Origin: Porphyra umbilicalis
Lineage: Eukaryota; Rhodophyta; Bangiophyceae; Bangiales; Bangiaceae
Reading direction: 5' to 3'
DNA: 58,188 nucleotides
Assembly: GCA_002049455.2 (NCBI GenBank)
Contig: KV919166.1
Location: 1-58,188, forward strand
The position numbers were made by a program, and so were the translations under genes. This document shows positions 22,214 through 33,300 of the stretch, piece after piece (within the stretch, counting starts at the first letter, position 1; the number at the start of each line of letters is the position of its first letter). The notes under the pieces were generated by a model, which ran no database searches, was not told where the DNA came from, and saw nothing but the letters and a program-made list of their open reading frames with translations.

Positions 22214-23232
22214 CACGGGGCGTGCCGCTAGCGGCTCGGCCGCCCCGTGCGGCCCCCAGCCCGCAGGGTCCGAAGATACGGGTACACCGTGTCTTGGCTC
22301 CAGTATACCAGCAGTATACCATCCCCGCGGCCCTTGGCTTTGACGAGGCGCGGATGCGGCTGATGACACCGACCCTGGATACAGGCGCTGGGCCCTCGAC
22401 CATTCGGGTGGACGCCTTGCCCAAGGGTTGGGAGCGGCGGTTGCATCGACTCCCTCATTTGCCCCACATTGTGGACGCAAATAAAAACTCTATCTCCGCA
22501 CGAGGAATGATCACGCTGCGCCTGCGCTCCGGTGGCCTCGCCACGGACGTCGACTTGGTCGTCGTCCAGCGCCTCGCCGTCCCCGTGCTGCTCGGCAGCA
22601 GTTTCATCAACCGCCATGTCGAGGCGCTCTACCCGCGCCGTCAACGCGTCAGATGGTCCACCAATGCTCCGGTGCCCATCTTATCGTGCTCGGCACGCGA
22701 AAAGAGAGAACGCCGCCGATCCCCGAGGGATTCGACGGTGCGCCTCGCGCAGCGGCGGGTGCTGCCTCCGCAAACCTGTACGGCCCTGCTGGTCACCGCC
22801 GACCTCGCTGGTCAGGTTCTCGTCGCGCCGTACAACCGCCTTCACAAGCATCACCGCTGTCAAACGGCGCGTGGCCTGGCCGTCGTTGTCCCGGGGCAAC
22901 GCTTCAGCGTTGAAGTCGCCAACCTCAGCGACAAATCGGTCTGCCTCCGCAAGGAAACTATCCTCGCTACCATCTGCCCGGTCGACGATGTCGACTGCCT
23001 GCTCGTCACTGACAACGCGGCATCGCCCACCGCGGCCGCAAAAGCGGTGCTAGACCAAGTCGATCTCTCTGGCCTACCCGACCGGCTACTCCCGGATGTC
23101 CAGGCACTCATCTGCCGCCATGCGTATATGCTAGACGGGACGCTCGGATGAATCGCCGCCACTGTCCACCGCGTGGAGGTCCAACCCGGGAAGAAGCCGA
23201 TACGGCAGCAACCGTACCGCGCGGGTCACCAT

Positions 23233-24588
23233 CAGGGGCTGAGGTGGATAAAGTTGAGCTAGATATATCCGCACAGTATACTCGGATATATCCATATTCA
23301 TGCCGTAGCTGCGTATTCTTAATGTACTCTGTCCATGCACCGACGATTATAATGTGCCTTAATAATTCTCCGAGGGCAGGATATAATGTAATCAGATTGC
23401 AGATATTTTGCCAGGAATTATCCGACTCCCGGACTCGGCTGTGCGCTACAACAGCATTTTGGGGCAGCCCTTGCGACGCCGCAGGCGAACAAGATGCCAA
23501 TGTTGGCTACCAGCTCGGCGATGATGGCCGGACCTTCGCAACTAAGAGGGAAATGTGTCTGGCACACCCGAGCCGGATGCCCGGACCACGACGTGAAATT
23601 TTTTGGGTATCCGCATCATGATCATATCCTCTTCACGTGAGGAGCAGCCCTGCCCCCCTGCTTCTCGACGCATAAAATCTGCGCCTTTTTGCTGTCACAA
23701 CACCATCCGGGGTCGACCACTTTTGCACCCCGGCGAGCACTCGTCGTGTCTTGGGAACACTGCCCGCAGCACCAGAAATCTTTCGGTGGCCGATGACGAG
23801 ATTGTAGCTTTTAGTATGCACGCGTGAATTGTGCAGGTACACCATACAACTCCAGTTTCCCAGGAGATTGAGACCACCTCAAAACGTACGTTGGCTGGCG
23901 CCAGACTTTGTTGGCGGCATCGTCGGACAATCTGTCGCTGATATTGCTGATCCCCGAATTTTGTCCTGGTGGACAGAGACTGACTGACGGACCGACTCTC
24001 TCCACCAATCAGATGCGCCCCTGGGACTGACTTGGTGCTCCTGATTGCTTACATGAGCCCATACAGCCTGGAAATCAACATCAGCTCCTCTATTTTTCTG
24101 CACTTTTGGCAAGGAGACAGTGGAAAATCTCAAGATCTCGCGTGGGCAGCTTGCTCCGTGCCAAGAAAATCGGATCAAGCGGCAACAAACAGTGAGTTTT
24201 GCTGGATGCAAGGTCCTGGTGCCGAATGCAGGATTTCTATTGGCTTCGACGCCTTTTTACTGTCGTTTTAAACCAATAGAGTGCTCTTATTCAGAGTCAG
24301 TCTCTGTCTCTGTCCCTTAGGACAAAATTCGGGGATCAGCAATACATGCGCCAATCCCTATTTATGCAGAAACGTCCTCGGAAGGAATATACTCACTCTA
24401 GGTACACAGAGTAAAATCAAAATCGGAGCGATAACATATCCGAATATAATGCTGATCCTTACTCCGACCAACGAGGTCAGATCCGAATTCAGATACATGA
24501 CATCATCGAAAACTCATATCTGAGTGCATGTTAGGGCAAGTGGAGTATATTCTGATTCTATAAAATGTGACAGATTCGAAAGCCCCTG
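23233..24588. mobile_element. hAT-type MITE inside chromovirus pol
   Basis: The ends are CAGGGGCT and AGCCCCTG. The 8-bp target duplication GTCACCAT is perfect (23,225-23,232 and 24,589-24,596). It has no transposase. The body is AT-rich and unlike the surrounding pol, with GGATATATCC motifs near the left end. A second copy starts at 57,407. That copy lacks the internal 399-bp insertion, so it serves as an empty-site reference. Confidence 0.93.
23944..24342. mobile_element. 399-bp TA-flanked MITE nested in the hAT MITE
   Basis: The inverted ends TTGCTGATCCCCGAATTTTG and CAAAATTCGGGGATCAGCAA are perfect for more than 20 bp. TA at 23,942-23,943 and 24,343-24,344 is the target duplication. The related MITE at 57,407 shows a single TA at this point (CACTGGTACATGCG). 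A TA target and perfect TIRs suggest a Tc1/mariner-type helper, not seen in the window. Confidence 0.9.
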
Positions 24589-27500
24589 GTCACCATGCCC
24601 GTGACATGATCCGTGACGAGGTCAATCGGATGCTGGAAGCCAAGGTCGTCCGACCAAGTACCAGTGAATGGGCAAGCCCTGTCGTTGTCGTCCCTAAGAA
24701 AAACGGGTCGCCACGCTTTTGCGTCGACTACCGTCGTCTCAATGCGGTGACCAAGAAGGACTCCTATCCCATCCCGCGGATGGAGGATTGCATCGACTCG
24801 CTGGGAGACGCCCGCGTCTTCTCATCGCTCGACTGCAATGCCGAGTATTGGCAGATACCCATGGCCCTGGACGACATCGACAAGACCGCTTTCACCTGCC
24901 ACATGGGCACGTACGAGTACCTGGAGATGGCCTTCGGCCTCATCAACGCTCCCGCGACCTTTCAACGTGCCCTCGACATCATCCTGTCCGGGATGACCAG
25001 GCAAACGTGCCTTGTCTACCTCGTCGATGTCATCGTCTTCTCCGACACCCCGGAGAACCACGTGAAAACGCTCGACGAAGCCCTGACCCGCTTGGGTCGG
25101 GCCGGCGTCACATTGAAGGCCAAGAAGGGCCAGTTTTTCCAGACGTCCTTCGAGTACCTCGGGCAGATCCTATTCCCTGTGGAGATGCGGGTGCACAACA
25201 AGAACCTAAAGGCGCTCGCAAAGGTAGGTCACCCGCGAACAAAGACGCAAGTGCGTTGCTTCCTCGGCATGTGTAACGTGTACCGCCGCTTCGTCGCGAA
25301 CTACGCACGGATCGCAGCGCCCCTAAACCAGCTGACAACCAAGGCGTACGGCGACACGCTCCCGACGTTCACCGAGACGCAGGCCGCAGCGTTCACGCGC
25401 CTACGCAACGCGCTGCTTCACCCGCCGGTCCTGGCGCTCCCCCGCCGCGGAGCGCCCTTAACCATCGACGTCGATGCGTGCGACACCCAGTTGGGCTGCG
25501 CTCTGCTCGAAGAGCAGCAGGACGGCCAGCTGAAACCCGTGGGGTTCTACAGCCGCGCCCTGCAGCCCGAGCAATGCAACTATTCGGCCACCGAGAAGGA
25601 GTGCCTGGGCCTCGTCTGGGCCGTGCTCCACCTCCGACACTATGTGCAGGGCTCGCGGTTCACGGTGCGTACCGACCACGAATGCCTCAGTCGGACCTAC
25701 CGGTTGACGACGGCCATCGGTCGTCTGCTCCGTTGGCGCCTCCGCTTAGCGGAGTTCGACTTCGAGGTGAAGTACAAGAAGGGAGCGACCCACCACCTCC
25801 CCGATGCCCTGTCCCGCGTACCCACGACGGGTCTGGACAAGAAGGTGCTAGACGACGACATCGCATGCTTCCTGCTGGCCCAGGCTGCAAGGGGCATGGA
25901 CGCCAACAACTTCTCGGCGCCGGTACCGCCTACCCCGAACACAGCAGAGGAGCTCCTTCGCGCACAAGGCACGGATGGCCGATGCCAGCAGCTACGCGCC
26001 GTGATCGACTCGGGAAAGCCGACACGGTTCGTCCTCGATGAGGAAGGCCGCCTCGTGCGCCGTCAGCCAACGACAGTCGTTATGCAAGTAAAGATCCCCG
26101 AGGACCTACGCTCCCGCGTGATGGGCCTCGAGCACTACCCGACGACCAAAGATCACCCTGGGGTGCAGCGGATGTACGCCGCCATGAAGCGTTGCGTCTA
26201 TGGGGAGTCGATGATTGTCGACCTGTACGAACTCGTCCGGCAGTGCCCGCCGTGCGCGAAGAACCGGCTGCAGGAGCGACGGAATACGTCCCCCATGACC
26301 TTGTTCCCGCCAAAGGAACCGCTGACCGAGATTGGCATTGACATCCTCGGACCGCTGCTCAACACGGTTGACGGCAACCGGCATGTGTTCGTCATGTCCG
26401 ACCGCTTCTCGAAGCTAAACCGTACGGTTGCGCTCCGACGTATGACCGCCGTCACGGTCGCGTCGGCTTTCCTGACCGCATGGGTCGCGGCCTACGAGCC
26501 CCCCGACTGCGTCCTATCGGACCAGGGTCGACAAATGGACAACTCGTTCTTCGGCGCCGACATGAAGATGTTGGGCACGAGGTGCAAGTACACGACGCCT
26601 TACCATCCGCATACCAACGGTCAGGTGGAACGGTATAACCGTACGCTGCTGAACCAGATCTGGGCCTTTTGTGAGGAGCACCCGCGATAGTGGGATCGCC
26701 TCCTCCCCGCCCTGAGCCTGGCGTACAACACCTGCCCGCATAGGGCCACCGGTATGGCGCCGTTCGACCTCCTGATCCCCCGCCGTATGCCCAACCTGAC
26801 GGTTGAGGGCCTCGCTGGCTCGTCCCCGCTGGCATCCGCCGATGGCTCCCCGCTCATGGTGAAGCGCGCCATCATCTAGGGCTTGAAAAAGCTCATCCCG
26901 ACGGTGCGCGCGTCCCTCAACAAGTACCAGGCTCGCTATAAGCGAGACTGGGACAGCCGGGTACGGCCGAAGAACAAGGACCTGGTAGTCGGTCACGTAG
27001 TCTACCTTCGCTCCCACCACGGGGGGCACAAGCTGTTGCCCAAGGCCCTTGGCCCGTTCGAGATTCTCGATACGGACGGCACCTACTTCGTAATCGACCA
27101 AGACGATGACGAAGGACGGGTCAACAGTAACGACGTCACACCGGCACCGCGCCCGTTGCCGGGACCGCATGCCCAGCCGCATCGGCATACACAGGCCCCG
27201 CTCCCCGACGTGAATTCCTCCGATGAGGATCCGACCTGGGAGATCGTCCGGCTGTTGGCTATTCGCCACGACACCGATAACGGCATCGAGGCGAAAGTTC
27301 CATGGGCCACTTATGGCCGGGGCGATGATTCGTGGGAAAACATTTCGGGTTTTCCGAAACATCTCGTCATCCGCTTAGCAAAGCAGAAGACGTTTACGCT
27401 TCCCGACGACGCCTTCCCGACGACGCCGGTCGTCCTCGCCCCGCCCCCGCGGCAACCCGATTGGGTCTGCGTCGCGGTGCAGCAGCACACCGACGAGACA

Positions 27501-28068
27501 AGTGTCATGCTCGTCGATGTGCGCTGGGCGTCTCCAGCGGCAAGCCACGAGGAGACCGTCCCTGCCCTTTGGGCATCCTCCTTCGTCGCAGAGTTCCCCG
27601 ACGACCCGCCGGCTGCCCACTGGACATTGAGCCGCCCCGCCTTCGAGAAACTCGACGCGGTCTGGGGCCCCCATACGGTCGACCTGTTTACCACCGCCGC
27701 GGCCACCCATCTACTTCGGTTCCTGCCCGGGTCCCCCGCGGACGCCGCTCGCGGCTGCGCCGCGGCGTTCTCGGTCGACTGGGCGGTCGAGAACGGGTGG
27801 GCCAACCCCCCCTTTTCTTTCCTGCCGCAGGTCCTCGCCCGCATCACCTCCTATCCATGTGACATCACCCTCGTCCCCCCGCGCTGGCAACACCAGTCCT
27901 GGTGGACGCTCGCGACGCGCTACTGCGCCGCTCAGGTGCAACTCAACCCCCCCTATCCTACGTTCACGGTGGCAGGCCGCACCGCCTCCTCCCCGCCGCC
28001 CGTATGGCGCGTCTTGATCTTCCGCTTTGAGAAGCCCAAACCGCACGGGTCAACGCCTGCGCCACCGC

Positions 28069-29827
28069 TTAGCGGTGCCGCTGTCGAGGACCCGTGGGCC
28101 ACTCGCCCCCCGACTCGTCGCTGTCGTCATAGACGAACCACTCGTCGGCAGAGGCCACGCGGTCCGCCGCTCGCACTTCGTCCAGGATACGACCAATGTC
28201 GTCCTCCATGTGCGTCGCGCGGCGGAGTTCTTCGACGACCTTGACGACGCCGTCCATCGCCTCCCCCATCGTGCGGTCGCTGGTCGTCCGCAGGGACGCG
28301 TGCAGCCGGTCCACGCCACTGCGCAACACCCGGCTGATCGCCAGCCCCACGGTGCCGGCCGGCGCGCCGCCCGCCCCGGCCAGGCGCTTCACGGCCGCGG
28401 CCGAAAAGTGCGCCTGGAGCGCGTCGCCGTCAGGCGCAATGTACCCTACGCGGTACCACTTGTGGTGCGCCGCGTAGGGGAGCTCCACGTCCTGCCCCTC
28501 GGACGGCCTCGGGCGTTTCCCCCGCGTGGTCGCCCCGCTCCGCCGCGACCCGGTTGCCTCCGCCGTCGCCCGGGCCGCCCCATCGGTACCGGCCGGCGAC
28601 CGGCCGCGCCGCGCGTCGCCCGGTCGGGGCGCCGCCGCGCCGCCGTCCGCCCGCCCTGACGCCCAAACGGACGCCGGCGGCTTCCGGCGGCGTGTCGACG
28701 CCGTTGGCGATGACAACGACCGCTCGCTACCCCCCGCGGATTCCCCCATCGCCGCCGCGCCACTCCGTTGCGATGGCGCCGGCGGCGGCGTTGCCCGTCC
28801 AGGCGTCGGCCCGCGCCGATGTCGTGGCGTCTCGCGTCCCAGCGGCGGTGTCCGCGTGCGACGCGGCGGGGGCGTAGGTGACCGCGACCGGCGCCGCCCC
28901 GCCCGCGGCCGTTGAGGCGACGGTGCCCGGCGCGACCCCGTTGCCCGACGTGACGACCCCCGACCGGGCGACCGTGTCCGCGTTGTCGACGCCGACGCGG
29001 ACGGGGACCGCGACGGCACCCACTGGGCGTCGTCCCGGGCACGCCCCCTCGGCGACGACCGCGACGGGGACCGCGACGGCACCCACTGGGCGTCGTCCCG
29101 GGCAGGCCCCCTCGGCGACAACCGCGACGGCGACACGGCCCGCCATGACGGAGATCCCGAGCCTGCCGCCGCCGCGCCCTACCGGGTCGTGTCGCTACCC
29201 CCGCCCAGGATGGGCCCCGCCCCCACATTCCCGGACGCCCCCGGCGGCCCCCGCGCCGTGGAGCTCCGCGACGTCGCGCGCGCGGCCCGACTTGGGAAGT
29301 CGACGCCCTTAGCGTCCAACGCTAGTCGAAACCCGTATGGGCTCGCCGCTTCGTACGCCCCCGTCGGCAACGGCGTTTGCCCGAGCGGCAAACCCGCAGC
29401 CGACACCACGTCTCCCCATTTGGGAAGCAGCACCGCCATGCCTTGGAGCAGCCGCTGCAGCCGGGCGTGCTCGTCCGCACTCCCCTCCGCCATGTCGTCC
29501 AACCGGAGGCCCTCCAGCCGGTGGAACAGGGCTGGGGAGATGCGGTGGACCCGTCCGCCGGCGAGGTCCGCCAGCAGCGCGATGGCGGTGAGCTGCACGC
29601 GCTCCAGCACGTACATGTCCCACAGGCAGCCGCGGTCGTGCCCCATCATGCGGTCGTAATAGTACGACAGCACGGTGGGGTACGCCACGTGCAGCCCCCG
29701 CGGCAGCTCGAACTCGCCCAGCGCCTCCGGCACGCGCCGCCAGCCGGCGCTGTTCAAGCCCTTGGCATGGTGGCCGGCCGTCATCAGGTACGGGACGTCG
29801 TCGCCCTTGCGCGCCCGGACGTCCGCC
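28069..29827 (-). pseudogene. Antisense ORF of the chromovirus, one TAG
   Basis: One minus-strand frame is open from the Copia-2 junction at 29,827 to the stop at 28,069, broken only by TAG at 29,179-29,181. The upstream part has well-mixed composition (YLMTAGHHAKGLN, YPTVLSYYYDRMMGHDRGC, DMYVLERVQLTAIALLADL). The middle is Ser/Arg/Pro-rich with a 63-bp tandem duplication (RARDDAQWVPSRSPS, twice). The end is again mixed (YAAHHKWYRVGYIAPDGD, then an acidic tail ending PRQRHR). It overlaps the pol 3' end tail to tail. I do not recognise the protein. Its 5' part is probably lost because Copia-2 sits there; the first 38 residues of the current frame are read antisense from the Copia-2 LTR. Confidence 0.55.
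29018..29143. repeat. Two-copy ~63-bp tandem repeat in the antisense ORF
   Basis: GGACCGCGACGGCACCCACT and the bases after it occur twice in tandem with few changes. The length is a multiple of three, so the antisense frame is kept and the protein repeats RARDDAQWVPSRSPS. Confidence 0.75.
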
Positions 29828-30226
29828 TGTTGAGGCAGCCCCCCAAGCCCGCACAGGTAAGTCGGAGTTACCGCGGACTGCCTGTCTAGTTCCGGGAGAA
29901 CTAATGCGGTCACCGGCTTGTTTGGCTCTGCCATTGTCATGCATTGCTGTATGTGTGTGATGTAATTACTTGTACTTGTATATTGAGGGCAGCTCCTTTT
30001 GGAGCTGAGCTCGGGGAGGTTCTCGTGGGGTCATCGAGGGGCGTCGCGATTTGTGGGGTGGTGACCGCATGTACCCTCCAAGGGAGGAAGCACTGCGCTG
30101 GCGGGGGGGTGCGCCGGCAGAACGTGGCGAGAGAGGCACACGGAGGGTTTAAGAGCCTGCTGGCCTCGCGCCTCAGACCGCTCTCGAGTAAAGCAACGCA
30201 TTCACCCAACAACCGCTCACTTCACA
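29828..30226 (+). repeat. Copia-2 left LTR
   Basis: 399 bp, TG...CA ends. A TTTTGGAGCTGAGCTC segment, then CATGTACCCTCCAAGGGAGG, a 6-bp inverted motif, are shared with the right LTR. Confidence 0.88.
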
Positions 30227-30240
30227 GGATATGGGCCCAG
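30227..30240 (+). other. Copia-2 primer-binding site
   Basis: GGATATGGGCCCAG, one mismatch from the Copia-1 site, complementary to the initiator tRNA-Met anticodon arm. Confidence 0.7.
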
Positions 30241-30383
30241 ATGTCGCTGGTGGTAACCGTCGTCTTCCCTGCGGTCGCTGGTGAGACGACGTCGCTTGGA
30301 TCGCGGTGTGTTTCGGCGTCAGGCGGGCGTGTTCTGCTCCCTACGCTGTTAGTGCGGCGCTGTGCGGCGCCGAGGTTGTCAAC

Positions 30384-33300
30384 ATGGCAGACCACGGCCG
30401 CTTTGGCGGCCTGCGGTCTGCGCAGCTGGATGACGACTACGAGGTGTGGGCAGCGTACCAGCGTGCGCAGCTCAAGAAGGAGAAGCTCTGGGCGGCGGTC
30501 GTGACGGACCGACCGGCATCTTCGTCCGACGACAAGAAGTCCGACCCTGTGGTCGACGCGTGGGACGCCATGAATGAGGCGGCGCTGGCGACCATCCAGA
30601 TGTCGGTCAAGCCCGCGCACCTCAACACGGTCACGTCGGTGGACACGGCCAAAGAGGCGTGGGACGCGCTCAAGGTCGTGTTCGAGGCGCGAGACAACGC
30701 GCAGCTGCTGCGGCTCATGGACGAGCTGAGCAGCCTCAAGAAGGGCGGCGACGAGAACATCATCAAGTTTGCGTCGCGCGCCAAGATGCTCCGGGACGAG
30801 CTCGCCTTGCTCGGAAGCCCGGTGGACGACAACACGCTTGCGCTGCGTGTCCTGGCAGGGCTCCCGGAAGAGTACGGGATGCTCAGGACAGTGTTGGAGA
30901 ACAAGGACAATAAGCTCGTCATGTCGGACGTGACGGCTAAGCTGCTTCAAGTCGAGCAGCGGAGCATTTCTGTCGCCACTTCCAAGCCTTCTGGCAGTGT
31001 CAAGTCACAAGCCGTTGCGGCAGCGGCGCCTAAGAGGCCGTTTGACAAGAAGTCGGTTGTGTGCTTCTACTGCAACAAGAAGGGACACATGCAGCGCGAC
31101 TGCCACAAGAAGAAGGCGGACGAGGCCAAGCGCAAGGGCAAGCCCGGCGGTGGTGGCCGTGAAGGCGGTCACGGCGGCGGGCCCCACGCGCGTGCCGCTC
31201 TGGCCTACACTGCTTCTACTGGTAATACCGGAAGCAGCAAGGCTCGCGGCAGCTCCTTGTGTTCATCAACTTGGGTGCTCGACTCTGGCGCAACCAACCA
31301 CATGGCCGCCGGGGATAAGGGCTTCACCGTCCGGACGGCGGGAAGCGGGGCCGAGGTCACCTCGGCCAACGGCGAAAAGGTACCCATCAAGGGGCACGAC
31401 CACGTCTCCATGGACGTTGGCAAGGGCAAAACCAAGACGCGCATGGTGCTCGGGGAGGCCATGCTCGTGCCGGACCTGACCAGCAACCTGCTCTCGGTTC
31501 GAGCGGTTGACCGCAATCGTGGTGCGGTAGTGTTCGACGGAAACGCCTGTTACATACTCTGCGACGGGGATGCTGTCCATTCGAGCGGAGTGCTCGACAA
31601 GGCGTCTGTTGTCGGCAAGATCAACGACCTGGAGCAGTACGTGCTCAAGGTCACGCCGGTCAAGGCGTCGGCGTGCGCGGCATCGACGCGCATCGCTGGG
31701 GAGGCGGAGCTGTGGCATCGTCGGTTCAACCACTTGGGGTTGGAGAACCTCAAGCGGGCGGCCACAATGGTCGACGGCATGCCGTCGTCAGCGGCAGACG
31801 CCAAGCGCGTCATTGGCACGGTGTGTGTGCCGTGTGTGGACGGCAAGATGGTTCAGTCGCCCAGCCCCCGCTCGTCGACAGCGACAACCAAGTGCGAACT
31901 GGTGCACACCGACATTGGTGACCCACTGACTGAGTCGCTGGGTGGCTCTCTCTACTTTATGACGGCGCTGGAGGACTCAACGGGGTTCATCACAGCTACG
32001 CCTATCAAGACAAAAGGGATGGCGCCGGAGGTGCTCAAGACGCGCATCAAGCAGCTCGAGACGCTGACGGGCGTGAAAGTGAAGCGTGTCCGTCACGACG
32101 GTGCAAAGGAGTACGTCACGAACGATCTCAAGGCGTGGTAGGAGGATAAGGGCATCACGTCTGAGATGACGGCGCCGTACAAGTCGCAGCAGAGCGGCAA
32201 GGCGGAGCGGGTGAACCGCACGCTGATGGAGCGCGTGCGTGCTGCCCTGCTTGACGCCGGTGCGGAGGAAGAGCTCTGGGCCGAGGCCTTGGCCTCCGTC
32301 GTCCATGTGCTCAACCAATCTCCCGAGGCGGGGCTCGATGTGACGCCGCTCGAGGCGCTGACGGGTCGACGCCCCAACGTCGCGGGATTCCGCGTTTGGG
32401 GGAGTCGGGCGTGGGCGCTCAAGCCGAAGAAGCAGCAGCGCAAGCTGGAGCCGAGGACCGACGTCGGCCGCTTTGTCGGCTACACTGTCGGTGGCAAGGC
32501 CTACCGCATCCTCGAGGACGAGACAAACCAAGTCTTCGAGCGTCGGGACGTGCTGATGGAGGAGAACCCGGCGAAGGTCGAGACGTCAGCATTCGGGTCA
32601 AGCGCTGGTCCCCGGCTGACTGCGGAATATGACTGCGAAAAGGATGGCGCCACGGAAGGGGCAATGGACATGCTTGGCGCAGAAGGCGGGCGAGAGGACG
32701 AGTACTCCCTCGACGACACCTCTGACAGCGACAAAGAAGTCGGTTCTCCTTCCTTTGCTGGCGATAGCCAGGAGGAGGACGAGGACGGCGTCGGTGGCTC
32801 GACACCTGCAGCTGCTAAAGCACCTGCGGCCAGTGACAGCGTCACATCGGGGCCTCGTCGCTCGAAGCGCAAGCCAGCTCCCAAGGTAACATGGTGGGAG
32901 AAGGAACCCAAGGCGTACTTGGCAAGTGGTAACGCTTCCGCGGCTGAGGCGGGCTGGGACTTGCACAAGCCGCCTGTAAACGAGAAGGAGGCGCGCGATC
33001 GTCCTGACTGGCCGCTGCGGAAGCTGGCCATTAAGGAGGAGGTGGCGGCACACAAGCACCTTGGCACCTGGTCCAAGACCAAGAGGAACAACAAGAATCA
33101 CAAGGCCATCAAGACGCGATTCGTGTTCGACATCAAGCACGACGCGGAGGGCAAGCCCACGCGCTACAAGGCTCGACTCGTGGCCCAAGGGTTCAACCAG
33201 GTGCTCGGACGAGACTTTGACGAGACGTGGGCTTCGGTACTTAACGCGGCCACGACACGTGCTCTCTTTGCTGTGGCGGCAGCAATGGGCTGGGAGATTC

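Larger units (their letters stand above)
22222..28244 (+). pseudogene. Chromovirus Pol: PR, RT, RH, INT, chromodomain and a DLF/NPPF C-terminal module
   Basis: The domains in order are as follows. Aspartic protease: DTGAGPST at 22,378. RT: CVDYRRLN, then YLVD at 25,017-25,028, where YLDD is expected, so the first catalytic Asp is Val. RNase H: DACDTQLG, ATEKECLGLVWA, RTDH. Integrase: an H2C2 region near 26,130-26,260, GIDILGP, YHPHTNGQVERYN. Chromodomain at about 27,238-27,390: WEIVRLLAI, YGRGDDSWE. C-terminal module: WGPHTVDLF at 27,663-27,689 and ANPPF near 27,801-27,815. Breaks are TGA 23,149, the MITE at 23,233-24,588, TAG 26,688 and TAG 26,877. Removing the MITE and one target copy restores the RT frame across PYRAG-HHARD. 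The 3' end overlaps the antisense ORF by about 175 bp. Confidence 0.88.

Noticed and set aside
12926..32141. UAG reassigned as a sense codon
   Set aside because: The H3 gene ends with TAG exactly at its conserved C-terminus, so UAG terminates in this genome.
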